A stretch of DNA of 64,000 nt from Rhizobium sp. CCGE531 (GCF_003627795.1 NZ_CP032684.1:2767001-2831000), one strand, 5' to 3'; positions 47,035 through 55,029 are shown, counted from the first letter of the stretch. Notes: generated by a model not told the origin, from the sequence alone. Program-made: numbers and translations.

Positions 47035-47458
47035 AACAAAGGCTATCCATTCGGACAAAGAGTATGAGGAGGCTTTGGAGCAACTTTCAAAGCTATGGGG
47101 AGCTCGGCGCGGAACTCCCGAAGGAGACCGTCTGGACGAACTTGCAACCTTACTCGACGCCTACGAGACTATTCGATACCCCATGGACATGCCAAACGCT
47201 GAAGCGATAACGAAATTTCGGGCCGAACAAGAACGGGATCGCGCCACCAAAATTCCACAGAATATCGAAAAAAATTACGTCTTTCAGATTTATCAAGATC
47301 GTGCAGGCTTGTTCTTTTTCCGCCTGGTATCTCCGGCAGGAGAGATCATGCTGATATCAGAAGCCTATCGTTCCAAGAGCAGCGTCGTCCATACGATCAA
47401 ACGCCTTAAGTCAATTTTCTCAACCACAAAATCAGAAATCCAAGTCATCGCAGCGTAG
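47027..47458 (+). CDS. HigA N-terminal-like protein fused to a DUF1508/YegP-type domain (candidate antitoxin)
   Basis: The first 65 or so residues match the N-terminal segment of HigA antitoxins: IHSDKEYEEALEQLSKLW, then GTPEGDRLDELATLLDAYE and IRYPMD...EAITKFRAEQ. HigA should continue with an Xre helix-turn-helix after that point. Here the chain instead runs KNYVFQIYQDRAGLFFFRLV, SPAGEIMLISEAYRSKSSVV, a DUF1508 (YegP) domain of about 55 residues (about 83-137). So the toxin-proximal part of HigA is kept and the DNA-binding part is replaced. It overlaps higB by eight bases and is probably its antitoxin. How it would autoregulate without an HTH is unclear. Confidence 0.8.
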   Translation: MNRTKAIHSDKEYEEALEQLSKLWGARRGTPEGDRLDELATLLDAYETIRYPMDMPNAEAITKFRAEQERDRATKIPQNIEKNYVFQIYQDRAGLFFFRLVSPAGEIMLISEAYRSKSSVVHTIKRLKSIFSTTKSEIQVIAA

Positions 47459-47626
47459 CTAAGATTCTTTCCAACTCTCGGCATTGTATGGGCAATTAAA
47501 CTCACGTGGATACTTGTGATGCTCTCGCCGATGCTTTGTCTTACAGAATTTCTCTTAGTAGCAACTATATGCAATACGCTCGTAGTTAGGCTTTAGCATT
47601 AAATGCTTACCTAGGAAGCAGTCCCC

Positions 47627-48766
47627 ATGACCGCGCCGCTTACCATCGCTGAACTGAAGACGCTTGCTCGGCGGCGCGTGCCGAAAATGTTCTTTCAATA
47701 TGCGGATTCCGGTTCGTGGACGGAATCGACCTATGAGGCGAACGAGGCGGATTTCGCCAGGATCAAGCTGCGTCAGCGCGTTCTCGTCGACATGTCCGAC
47801 CGGTCGCTGGCGACCATCATGGTCGGCCAGAAGGCCTCCATGCCTGTGGCGCTGGCGCCGACCGGCCTTACCGGCATGCAGCACGCCGATGGCGAGATGC
47901 TGGCGGCGCGTGCGGCGGAGGAATTCGGCATTCCCTTCACGCTCTCGACGATGAGCATCTGCTCGATCGAGGATATCGCGTCGGTCACGAAGCAGCCCTT
48001 CTGGTTCCAGCTCTACGTGATGAAGGATCGCGATTTCGTCCTGAACCTGATCCATCGCGCCAAGGCGGCGAAATGCTCCGCGCTGGTGCTGACGGCCGAC
48101 CTGCAGGTCCTCGGCCAGCGCCATAACGACATCCGCAACGGATTGTCGGCACCGCCGAAAATGACCGTGAAAAATCTCTGGCAGATGGCGACGCGGCCAG
48201 GTTGGTGTATGGGCATGCTGAAGACGAAGCGTCGTTCCTTCGGCAACGTCATCGGTCATGCCAAGGATGTTTCCGACATGACGACACTATCGCACTGGAC
48301 GCATTCGCAGTTCGACCCCAAGCTTTCCTGGAGCGATGTCGCCTGGATCAAGGAGCAATGGGGCGGCCCGCTGATCATCAAGGGCATTCTCGACGTCGAG
48401 GATGCGAAGGCGGCCGTCGATACCGGCGCCAACGCCATCATCGTCTCCAACCATGGCGGCCGGCAGCTCGACGGCGCCCACTCCTCAATCAGCATGCTGC
48501 CGCGGATCGTCGATGCCGTCGGCGATAAGATCGAGGTGCATATGGATGGCGGTATCCGCTCAGGCCAGGATGTGCTCAAGGCCGTCGCGCTCGGCGCCAA
48601 GGGCACCTTCATCGGCCGCCCTTTCCTCTACGGTCTAGGCGCCATGGGCAAGGAGGGCGTCACGCTCGCGCTTGAGATCATCCGCAAGGAACTGGATATC
48701 TCCATGGCGCTCTGCGGCAAGCGCGATATCAAGGCAGTGGATCGGACTATTATCGCCGACCTCTAG
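47627..48766 (+). CDS. lldD: L-lactate dehydrogenase (FMN, respiratory)
   Basis: This 379-residue FMN-dependent alpha-hydroxy-acid dehydrogenase oxidises L-lactate to pyruvate and passes electrons to the respiratory chain. The family landmarks are MFFQYADSGSWTESTYEAN, PVALAPTGLTGMQHADGE, the His of the active site in VSNHGGRQLDGAHSS, the flavin-binding HMDGGIRSGQDVLKAVALGA, and Lys in IIKGILDVEDA. The length is normal for LldD rather than glycolate oxidase. The ATG at 47627 is used. It is immediately followed by an interspersed repeat. Confidence 0.93.
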   Translation: MTAPLTIAELKTLARRRVPKMFFQYADSGSWTESTYEANEADFARIKLRQRVLVDMSDRSLATIMVGQKASMPVALAPTGLTGMQHADGEMLAARAAEEFGIPFTLSTMSICSIEDIASVTKQPFWFQLYVMKDRDFVLNLIHRAKAAKCSALVLTADLQVLGQRHNDIRNGLSAPPKMTVKNLWQMATRPGWCMGMLKTKRRSFGNVIGHAKDVSDMTTLSHWTHSQFDPKLSWSDVAWIKEQWGGPLIIKGILDVEDAKAAVDTGANAIIVSNHGGRQLDGAHSSISMLPRIVDAVGDKIEVHMDGGIRSGQDVLKAVALGAKGTFIGRPFLYGLGAMGKEGVTLALEIIRKELDISMALCGKRDIKAVDRTIIADL

Positions 48767-48877
48767 AGCCGGATGATTTTAGGTCGAACCGACCTAAAAT
48801 CTGAATCCGCTCTAGAATCAAAAAAGTAGAGCATGATGTCGTCCGAAAACCGCTCACACTTTTCGGCATCATGCTCT
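48764..48877. repeat. two-hairpin mosaic repeat (copy 5, inverted relative to copy 3)
   Basis: Hairpin B' (48764-48814) runs from TAGAGCCGGATGATTTTAGG to CCTAAAATCTGAATCCGCTCTA, given in pieces, and hairpin A' (48828-48877) has AGAGCATGATG/CATCATGCTCT arms. The order and strand are the reverse of copy 3 at 25833-25947. A' overlaps the yoeB stop codon. Confidence 0.8.
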
Positions 48878-49142
48878 AGTAGTGGAAGCGACATTGCAGG
48901 ACGATAAGTGTTTGCCGATCCCCTTCACCCTCAACCCTGTAAATCAGCCTATGCTCTTGCGTAATGCGACGTGACCACTGGCCTTTGAGCTGATTGCGCA
49001 GAGGCTCCGGCTTGCCGAGTCCCTCGAAAGGGTGACGCAGGGCATCCCGCAGGAGTTCGCTGATCCTAGCAACTACTTTTCGGTCTTTTTCCTGCCAATA
49101 GAGATAGTCTTCCCAAGCGTGTCCATGCCAGGCAAGCAACAT
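48876..49142 (-). CDS. yoeB: YoeB-family mRNA interferase toxin
   Basis: This short protein is a Txe/YoeB toxin, a ribosome-dependent endoribonuclease. It shows the N-terminal LAWHGHAWEDYLYWQEKDRK, the basic KPEPLRNQLKGQWSRRITQEHRLIY core (in pieces) with the catalytic Glu/His/Arg region, and the C-terminal CRFHY ending typical of YoeB. I use the ATG at 49142 because the family begins MxLAW; an ATG seven codons earlier at 49163 would overlap the antitoxin gene. It lies 7 bases after the yefM stop, in an operon with it. Confidence 0.92.
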   Translation of the reverse strand: MLLAWHGHAWEDYLYWQEKDRKVVARISELLRDALRHPFEGLGKPEPLRNQLKGQWSRRITQEHRLIYRVEGEGDRQTLIVLQCRFHY

Positions 49143-49149
49143 GGCGGAC

Positions 49150-49410
49150 TTACTTCGGATCAAGCAGATCGCGAGAGACGAGGTTCCTCCCCTCGTTCGC
49201 GTCAGCGATCGCTTCCATCAACCGCGCCGCATTGGCCGGCGTCGACAGGGCATGAAGCGTCTCCATCATCCCTTCATATTCGTCCTTGTCGATCAGAATG
49301 GCCGATGGCTTGTCACGACGCACGATTTCCACGGCAACACGGTCCTGCGCGACCTCATCGAGCAGGCTTGCGAGTTCATTGCGGGCTGTTGAAAACATGA
49401 CTGTTCGCAT
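49150..49410 (-). CDS. yefM: YefM/Phd-family antitoxin
   Basis: This 86-residue antitoxin neutralises YoeB and should repress the operon. The N-terminal Phd/YefM fold is FSTARNELASLLDEVAQDRVAVEIVRRDKPSAIL, in pieces, and the C-terminal tail from MMETLHAL to RNLVSRDLLDPK is the unstructured toxin-binding part. It is the first gene of the pair. A 13-bp perfect inverted repeat lies 15 bases before its start codon, an expected operator position. Confidence 0.92.
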   Translation of the reverse strand: MRTVMFSTARNELASLLDEVAQDRVAVEIVRRDKPSAILIDKDEYEGMMETLHALSTPANAARLMEAIADANEGRNLVSRDLLDPK

Positions 49411-49424
49411 GTTTCGCTCCTATC

Positions 49425-49458
49425 ACAACACTTGTACAATAAATGGTACAAGTGTTGT
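49425..49458. promoter_or_regulatory. perfect palindrome, probable YefM operator
   Basis: ACAACACTTGTAC (49425-49437) and GTACAAGTGTTGT (49446-49458) are exact reverse complements separated by 8 bases. The arms include TTGTAC/GTACAA, related to the TGTACA motif of E. coli yefM operators. The site is just upstream of the yefM start on the minus strand. Confidence 0.75.
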
Positions 49459-49477
49459 TATAAGTCAATAAACCCGC

Positions 49478-50218
49478 TTAACGCAGCCAGCCCGTCGCCA
49501 GGCCGCTCGCCCATTCCGCACGGCCATTCCGCGCCGCCAGTTTCGCCATCGCCATGTGATCGTAGGCCACCTGCCGGAAGACCGGCAGCCAGTTGTCGCC
49601 GGTCTTTTCCAGAATGGCGTAGGAGGCGAAGGGGTGGCCGGCTTCCACTTTGTGATATCTAGGCAGGTCGTCGTCATAGGCGGGGCAGCCGACGCTGCCG
49701 GGATTGACGATCAGGCGACCATCGCGGAGCCGGACGGCACGCGGAATATGGGTATGCCCGCACAGGATCAGCGGAAAATCGATGCCGACGGCCAGCGCCT
49801 CGATCTCCTCGAGCGGCTTCAGACGGACATGACCGTCCACAGAGACGGATTCCAGCCAGTAGACATTATCGGACGCCGGCGTCGCGTGGCAAAGATAGGC
49901 CTCATCCCGATAAATCGCGCTGAAGGGCAAGCCGCGCAGCCAATCGAGATGACGCTCGGCCAGTTCCGAATGCGCAGCCCGGTCCGAGACATGCATCGCT
50001 TCCAGCGCCTGCTCGATCAGGTAGCGATCGTGATTGCCACGCACCGTCAGCGCATTCTGCGCCAGCAGCATATCGGCCGTCTTGCCCGAGGTCAGCGGCC
50101 CGCTGAAGCAATCGCCGAGATTGACGATCTCGGTGATGCCTTGCTTGCGGATATCCTCAAGCACCGCCTCGAGTGCCAGGTGGTTGCCGTGAATGTCCGC
50201 GATGGCAGCAAAGCGCAC
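49478..50218 (-). CDS. calcineurin-like metallophosphoesterase (YfcE/MPE type)
   Basis: This 246-residue phosphoesterase has the metal-binding pattern IADIHGNHLALEAVL (Asp, His), NLGDCFSGPLTSG (Asp), TVRGNHDRYLIE (Asn, His), and late GHTHIPRAVRL and NPGSVGCPAYDD motifs. It belongs to the family that acts on small phosphodiesters or phosphomonoesters; the substrate is not clear. It is next to uraH on the same strand, four bases apart, so it may be part of that run, though a role in purine breakdown is not established. Confidence 0.88.
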   Translation of the reverse strand: MRFAAIADIHGNHLALEAVLEDIRKQGITEIVNLGDCFSGPLTSGKTADMLLAQNALTVRGNHDRYLIEQALEAMHVSDRAAHSELAERHLDWLRGLPFSAIYRDEAYLCHATPASDNVYWLESVSVDGHVRLKPLEEIEALAVGIDFPLILCGHTHIPRAVRLRDGRLIVNPGSVGCPAYDDDLPRYHKVEAGHPFASYAILEKTGDNWLPVFRQVAYDHMAMAKLAARNGRAEWASGLATGWLR

Positions 50219-50221
50219 GTC

Positions 50222-50578
50222 TCAGCTCCCGCGATAGGTGGAATAACCGTAGGGCGATATCAGCAACGGCACATGGTAATGCGCCGTCGTATCGGCGATA
50301 CCGAAGCGGATCGGTACGAGGTCGAGAAAAGCCGGTTCCGGCAGCTTGGCGCCGCTGGCACGCAGATAGTCTCCGGCCCGGAACAACAATTCGTAGGTGC
50401 CGGCAACGAAGCTGTCGCCGATCAGGATGGGACCGCCGTCCACGCGTCCGTCGGCATTGGTCGTGACCGTCTTCAGATGCAGGCGGGCATCGCCCTCGAT
50501 CCTGAAGAGATCGATCACCAGGCCTTCGGCCGGCTTGCCGAGGGCGGTATCGAGCACATGGGTGGTCAGTCCGGTCAT
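50222..50578 (-). CDS. uraH: 5-hydroxyisourate hydrolase
   Basis: The enzyme hydrolyses 5-hydroxyisourate, the product of urate oxidation, to OHCU. The 118-residue transthyretin-like protein has the N-terminal [43 protein letters not shown] and the exact C-terminal tetrapeptide YRGS that distinguishes the hydrolase from transthyretin. It overlaps allA by four bases and follows puuE, uraD, hepT-like and allA in the same direction. Confidence 0.95.
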   Translation of the reverse strand: MTGLTTHVLDTALGKPAEGLVIDLFRIEGDARLHLKTVTTNADGRVDGGPILIGDSFVAGTYELLFRAGDYLRASGAKLPEPAFLDLVPIRFGIADTTAHYHVPLLISPYGYSTYRGS

Positions 50579-51075
50579 GGCGTTGGCGCTCCGATGATGT
50601 AGGGGCTATCGAAGAAATATTCCTCCAGATTGTTCCCCGGCCCGTCACGATCGACAACAAGGAAATCACTCTGCTCTCCGAGCGCCATCAGGGGGTAATG
50701 CCAGGCATTGACCCGATAGTTCACGCCCTGGTCGCCCCGCGCCAGAAAGACCCGCGGCCTGCCGGGCCTGCCGCCCTCATCCTGCGCGACGACGACCAGA
50801 AACGGCCGACCTTTCAGCGGTACGAAACACTGGCTTCCGAAAGGATGGCGCTCCATCATCTCGATCGTGAAAGGAAAGGCGCGCGGCTGACCGCGAAAGA
50901 GGTTCAGGATCACTCGCGCGCCGGCACCGATGGCCTCGGCAGCGGACAGCGCATGGAAGCGCTCCGTCGTGCCGCCATTGATGAACCGCATCGTTGCGGG
51001 ATCGGCCTCGATCACATCGCCGAACGGTGCAAACGCGGCCTTCGTTAGTGGATGAATTTCAAGATGCTGTGTCAT
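50575..51075 (-). CDS. allA: ureidoglycolate lyase
   Basis: The enzyme splits ureidoglycolate to glyoxylate and urea, the last step of allantoin breakdown. The 166-residue protein shows the AllA pattern: [44 protein letters not shown] (in pieces), and [16 protein letters not shown] near the end. It overlaps uraH. The intermediate step from allantoate, made by allantoicase or allantoate amidohydrolase, has no recognisable gene in this window. Confidence 0.93.
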   Translation of the reverse strand: MTQHLEIHPLTKAAFAPFGDVIEADPATMRFINGGTTERFHALSAAEAIGAGARVILNLFRGQPRAFPFTIEMMERHPFGSQCFVPLKGRPFLVVVAQDEGGRPGRPRVFLARGDQGVNYRVNAWHYPLMALGEQSDFLVVDRDGPGNNLEEYFFDSPYIIGAPTP

Positions 51076-51082
51076 TCGATGA

Positions 51083-51445
51083 TCATTCGCCTTCCGCTCG
51101 CCAATGGCGAATGGAGTCCAGTTGCAGGAGCAGCTCCGGAAGAGATTTTTGCGCGATGTCCCACAGGGCCGTCAGCTCGATGTCGAAATAGCCTTGCGCA
51201 ATCCGCTTCCGGAAGTCGTGCATCACATGCCAAGGCAGCTCGGGATGGTCAACGACGAACTCCGGATATTCCTCCGCAATGCGCGCGGCCGCCTCGCCGA
51301 TCATCAGGAGCGTCATGCCGACGGCGCGCTGCTTCTCGACATTCTTGAAAAACACGCCTTGATCAATTCCGCGTAGAAACTGACCTGCCTCGGACACAGC
51401 CCGCTGCATGTGATCGAGGTGGGCGATTAGCCGATCCAGGCTCAT
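51083..51445 (-). CDS. HepT-like (DUF86) protein, degenerate active site, no partner
   Basis: This 120-residue helical protein matches HepT/DUF86 ribonucleases: [59 protein letters not shown]. Active members have the motif R-x4-6-H (often RNRLVHGYFDID), where the His is catalytic. Here the His is replaced by Gln (RKRIAQGY). The MntA/MNT nucleotidyltransferase antitoxin that normally accompanies HepT is absent on both sides. It lies between allA and uraD in the same direction, 7 bases from allA. It may be an inactive remnant or have a different role. Confidence 0.82.
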   Translation of the reverse strand: MSLDRLIAHLDHMQRAVSEAGQFLRGIDQGVFFKNVEKQRAVGMTLLMIGEAAARIAEEYPEFVVDHPELPWHVMHDFRKRIAQGYFDIELTALWDIAQKSLPELLLQLDSIRHWRAEGE

Positions 51446-51505
51446 ATGACACTGCCCCAGTTTGTGAAATACTTAGTCATAAGCTGCGTGAAAAACAGCT
51501 CGCCA

Positions 51506-52003
51506 TCAGCCCTCGGGAAGTATGGATTGCAGGCGCAGCAAAGCGATCTTTTCGACCTGGGCCGTCGCAGTCGCAAATTCCGCATCCCGGCCATTGTCGA
51601 CGCGCGTTTCGAAGGCGGCGAGGATGTCGTCCTTGCCGAGCCCCTTGACCGCGATGATGAAGGGAAAGCCGAATTTCGTCACATAGGCGGCATTGAGTTC
51701 GGTGAATCGCGCATGCTCCTCGGGACTCAGCCGATCGAGGCCGGCGCCGGTCTGCTCCTTGCGGCTGTCCTCCGTCAACTCGCCGGCAATCGCCAGCCGA
51801 CCGGCCAGATCCGGATGCGCCTGCAGGACGCCAAGCCGCTCTTCTTCAGTGGCACTACGGAAGAACCGTACCAGCGAGGCATGCACGCCGCCCGAGGTCA
51901 GCGGCTCTGCAATGGCGCCGCCATCATAGGCGCGCTCGGCGATGAAGGGAGAATGCTCAAAGACGCCGCCGAAGCGGCCGATAAAATCGGCCCGCGAGAT
52001 CAT
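51506..52003 (-). CDS. uraD: OHCU decarboxylase
   Basis: The enzyme decarboxylates OHCU to S-allantoin, after UraH. The 165-residue protein has the UraD pattern: MISRADFIGRFGGVFEHSPFIAERAYD (in pieces), the catalytic SLVRFF/HPDLAGRLA helix, then ELNAAYVTKFGFPFIIAVKGL. The ATG at 52003 is one base from the puuE stop, so the start is well fixed; a 31-codon upstream extension would run inside puuE. It works with UraH, which is encoded about 1 kb further along the same strand. Confidence 0.94.
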   Translation of the reverse strand: MISRADFIGRFGGVFEHSPFIAERAYDGGAIAEPLTSGGVHASLVRFFRSATEEERLGVLQAHPDLAGRLAIAGELTEDSRKEQTGAGLDRLSPEEHARFTELNAAYVTKFGFPFIIAVKGLGKDDILAAFETRVDNGRDAEFATATAQVEKIALLRLQSILPEG

Positions 52004-52004
52004 G

Positions 52005-52928
52005 TCAGCGCTCGCCCCCGGGCATATGATTTTCATACCAGTGGTGGGCGATCTCGATACGCTTCGGGATCCAGACCTTATCGTGCTTTTGCACATATTC
52101 GATGAAGCGCCGCAAGGCCGCAGCGCGGCCGGGACGGCCGACCAGGCGGCAATGCAGGCCTACCGACATCATCTTCGGGCTACCCAGCTTGCCCTCTTCA
52201 TAGAGCGTGTCGAAGGCATCCTTGAGATAGGTGAAGAACTGGTCGCCGGAATTGAAGCCTTGCGGCGTGGCGAAGCGCATATCGTTGGTTTCGAGCGTAT
52301 AGGGGATGATCAGGAACGGCTTGCCGTTCAGGCCGTCTACCCAGAAGGGCAGATCGTCGGCATAGGAGTCGGAGGAATAGAGGAAACCGCCCTCCTCCAT
52401 GACGAGCCGCAGCGTATTGTCGGAGGGCTTGCCCTGATACATGCCGTAAGGCCGGTCGCCGGTGAGCTCGGTGTGCAGCCGTACGGCCTCGAGAATGTGC
52501 TTGCGCTCCAGATCCTCCGGAAAATCCTTGTATTCCAGCCAGCGATAGCCGTGGCTGGCAATCTCCCAGCCGGCTTCCTTCATCGCGGCAACCGCTTCCG
52601 GGTTGCGCGCCATGGCAAGCGTCACGCCATAGACGGTCGCCTGCACCTTGAGCTCGGTGAACATGCGCCACAGCCGCCAGAAGCCGGCACGCGCGCCGTA
52701 TTCGTAGATCGATTCCATATTGAGATTGCGCTGGTTCGGCCAGGGTGCCGCCCCGACGATCTCGGAAAGCAGGTTTTCGGAAGCCGCATCACCATCGAGA
52801 ATGCAGCTTTCTCCGCCCTCTTCGTAGTTGATCACGAACTGCACCGCGATGCGGGCATCACCGGGCCATTTGGGATCCGGCGTATCGCGGCCGTAGCCGA
52901 TGAGATTGCGGGAGTAGTTTTCCGACAT
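52005..52928 (-). CDS. puuE: allantoinase, PuuE type
   Basis: PuuE hydrolyses allantoin to allantoate and is a polysaccharide-deacetylase-fold enzyme unrelated to metal amidohydrolase allantoinases. The 307-residue protein shows YSRNLIGYGRDTPDPKWPGDARIAVQFVINYEEGGE (in pieces), EYGARAGFWRLWRMFTEL, EIASHGYRWLEYKDF (His ligands) and DLPFWVDGLNGKPFLIIPYTLETNDMRF, all standard for PuuE. It heads the puuE-uraD-(hepT-like)-allA-uraH run. A polysaccharide deacetylase in a cell-wall role is the alternative, but context and motifs favour allantoinase. Confidence 0.94.
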   Translation of the reverse strand: MSENYSRNLIGYGRDTPDPKWPGDARIAVQFVINYEEGGESCILDGDAASENLLSEIVGAAPWPNQRNLNMESIYEYGARAGFWRLWRMFTELKVQATVYGVTLAMARNPEAVAAMKEAGWEIASHGYRWLEYKDFPEDLERKHILEAVRLHTELTGDRPYGMYQGKPSDNTLRLVMEEGGFLYSSDSYADDLPFWVDGLNGKPFLIIPYTLETNDMRFATPQGFNSGDQFFTYLKDAFDTLYEEGKLGSPKMMSVGLHCRLVGRPGRAAALRRFIEYVQKHDKVWIPKRIEIAHHWYENHMPGGER

Positions 52929-53033
52929 TGAAGCACCTTCTCTGATCAGCGGACGGTAGCATCCACACAGCGAAAGTCGAGACGGAAAGTGGGAAAATCA
53001 CTTTCTCTTCAATGGCAAGCCCGTCGCGCTATC

Positions 53034-53741
53034 CTACGCGATCTTCCGGGCGCTGATCTTTCCCATCGGATGCAGCGAATGCACGCGGAAAGGACCGCCG
53101 GAACCGTCTTCCATCATCAAAGCGATGTTGGATACGGGAACCGGTGCGGCAAGCGCCGGCTCGAAGAAGTCGCGCAATGCCCGCTCCATGCGCTGCAGAT
53201 CGGCCGGGCCGACAGTGCCCGTCAGCATCATCTGGAAGCGGAACTCGTCCATCACGTGCGGATGGCCCCAGCGGTACAGGTTGGCGAATTGCGTCGCCGA
53301 AAGGCCGTCCGGGTCGATGCGCTCGATCTCCGCTTCGGTCAATGGCGCGCGATACTGGTCAAAGGCCTGAACCACGGATGCCGCCAGGAAATGCATCTGC
53401 TGGCTGGGTGCGGACGCAACGAGGCCCAGCGCTCCGCCAAGCCGGGCGACCTCCAGCCGTGGGATTTCAAAAGGCGCGACAGAGCCGGAAAACCGCATGA
53501 GATCGCGCAACATCGCGGCCTCGGACATATCTTCCGCCAGCCGGAAAGGCGCCTTCAGCAAGCCCATGAAGCCATAGCGCCGGGGAACGGCCGTATAGAA
53601 GGCGATCTCATGTATGCCGAGCCCGCGAATGGCAGGCGGATCGACCATCTCGCCGGAATAGACATTGCGGCCGAGCCAATTTGCCGCCACGAGCGTCAGC
53701 GGATCGCTCGCGGACGGCGTGAAGCAAATGGCGTAACGCAT
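53034..53741 (-). CDS. DUF1045-family protein
   Basis: This 235-residue protein (start at the ATG 53741) matches DUF1045, a family often found in phosphonate-utilisation loci and related in fold to the two-histidine phosphoesterases. Segments such as YAICFTPSASDPLTLVAANWLGRN, RRYGFMGLLKAPFRL and FQMMLTGTV fit the family. Here it sits next to the allantoinase gene instead of phosphonate genes, 105 bases away on the same strand. The activity is not known. Confidence 0.82.
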   Translation of the reverse strand: MRYAICFTPSASDPLTLVAANWLGRNVYSGEMVDPPAIRGLGIHEIAFYTAVPRRYGFMGLLKAPFRLAEDMSEAAMLRDLMRFSGSVAPFEIPRLEVARLGGALGLVASAPSQQMHFLAASVVQAFDQYRAPLTEAEIERIDPDGLSATQFANLYRWGHPHVMDEFRFQMMLTGTVGPADLQRMERALRDFFEPALAAPVPVSNIALMMEDGSGGPFRVHSLHPMGKISARKIA

Positions 53742-53844
53742 AAAATTCCTCCAAGGCACGATAGACCGGCTGACCGGTAGGGGCTGACGGACAAGGAGAT
53801 AGGTGATTTGCGTGACAGATTGACGACCCGGAAGAGGCGTGAAT

Positions 53845-55029
53845 TCACGTTTTATGTGATATGACTGAAATATGACTTACTAAAGTGAAAGTCCGCGGCA
53901 ATTTGAAACTGCAAGGCATATCCGCCGCTTCCCGCACCGCCGCCTCGGCCAGCCGATGCGCCAACCCGAAGCTCACCTTGAAGCCGCCGGTCAATGCAAT
54001 CAATGACGGGTGGTCGGGATGGGCGCCCACCATCGGATCGCGATCGACCGCCTTCGGCCGCAGGCCGGCCCAGCGTTCCACCACCTCCGCGCCAGCCAGC
54101 ACCGGCGCCATTGCGCGTGCTGCAGCCAGAAGATCGTCTAGCTGCTCGTCGGTCGACAACGGGTCTTCAAAACGATTCTCACTGGTGCTGCCGACCGCGA
54201 CCAATCCGTTCTCATGCGGAACGATATAGAGGCCATCCCGAAAAATAACCGGGAGGCCGCCGTCGACATCGGCCTTCAGCATGGCCGCCTGCCCCTTGAC
54301 CGGTTGGCCAAGCGAGGATTTGCGATCTTGCGTCAACCCGTCGAGGATTGGAAACGACCGATGACCGGCGGCAAGGATGCAGCGCCCGAAGCGGATATCG
54401 CCCTCGCTCGTGCGCGCGAGCCCCCTATCCGGATCGATGCTTTCGACGGTAATGCCCTCGGTGAGCTGGACATGTGACGTCCCGGCCAGAAATCTCTGAA
54501 GCACATTCAGCAAGGCACGTGGAGCGACCCGCGCCGCAAGCGTATCGAAGACGAAGCCGCTTTCGCCGGCGGCAGGATCGATCCAGCCTGGAACAGGCGC
54601 CTCGTCGAGCACATGCCAGTGAAATTCATGTTTATCCTGGCGCCAATGCGTTTCCGCATCTCGGGAATGCCCAAGCGCAATCTGCCTTAGATGCGACTTC
54701 GGCAGCGGGATCAGCCGGCCGGCGCGACGGTAGCCCGCCGAAAGCCCCGTCTCCGCCTCCAATGCTGCGATTTCCTCTTCCAGAGACACCAAGGCATCGA
54801 ATTGAAACTGTTTTTTCTCAGACCATTTGTCCGGCATGTGCGGCATCAGCGCGCCGAGCAGGCCGCCGCTCGCCCCTTGCCCGAAATGGCCGGCTTCGAT
54901 GAGCAAGGCTCGAATGCCGAGACGCTCGGCATGAACGGCCGCCCACAGGCCCATGATCCCGCCGCCGACGATCAATAGATCGACGGATGATTGACCGATG
55001 GGTCGTGTGGGATTATCGGCTCTTTCCAT
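53845..55029 (-). CDS. FAD-dependent oxidoreductase (DAO/MnmC-C-like)
   Basis: This 394-residue flavoprotein opens with the dinucleotide-binding DLLIVGGGIMGLWAAVHAE and has GQGASGGLLGALMPHMPDK, a D-amino-acid-oxidase/MnmC oxidase-like loop, and a late GLRPKAVDRDPMVGAHPD segment. Its start codon shares the CATG with the divergent mnmD start. In E. coli a single MnmC protein fuses an oxidase to the methyltransferase MnmD. So this may be the detached oxidase that converts cmnm5U34 to nm5U34 in tRNA. A general amino-acid or sarcosine-type oxidase remains possible. Confidence 0.8.
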   Translation of the reverse strand: MERADNPTRPIGQSSVDLLIVGGGIMGLWAAVHAERLGIRALLIEAGHFGQGASGGLLGALMPHMPDKWSEKKQFQFDALVSLEEEIAALEAETGLSAGYRRAGRLIPLPKSHLRQIALGHSRDAETHWRQDKHEFHWHVLDEAPVPGWIDPAAGESGFVFDTLAARVAPRALLNVLQRFLAGTSHVQLTEGITVESIDPDRGLARTSEGDIRFGRCILAAGHRSFPILDGLTQDRKSSLGQPVKGQAAMLKADVDGGLPVIFRDGLYIVPHENGLVAVGSTSENRFEDPLSTDEQLDDLLAAARAMAPVLAGAEVVERWAGLRPKAVDRDPMVGAHPDHPSLIALTGGFKVSFGLAHRLAEAAVREAADMPCSFKLPRTFTLVSHISVISHKT

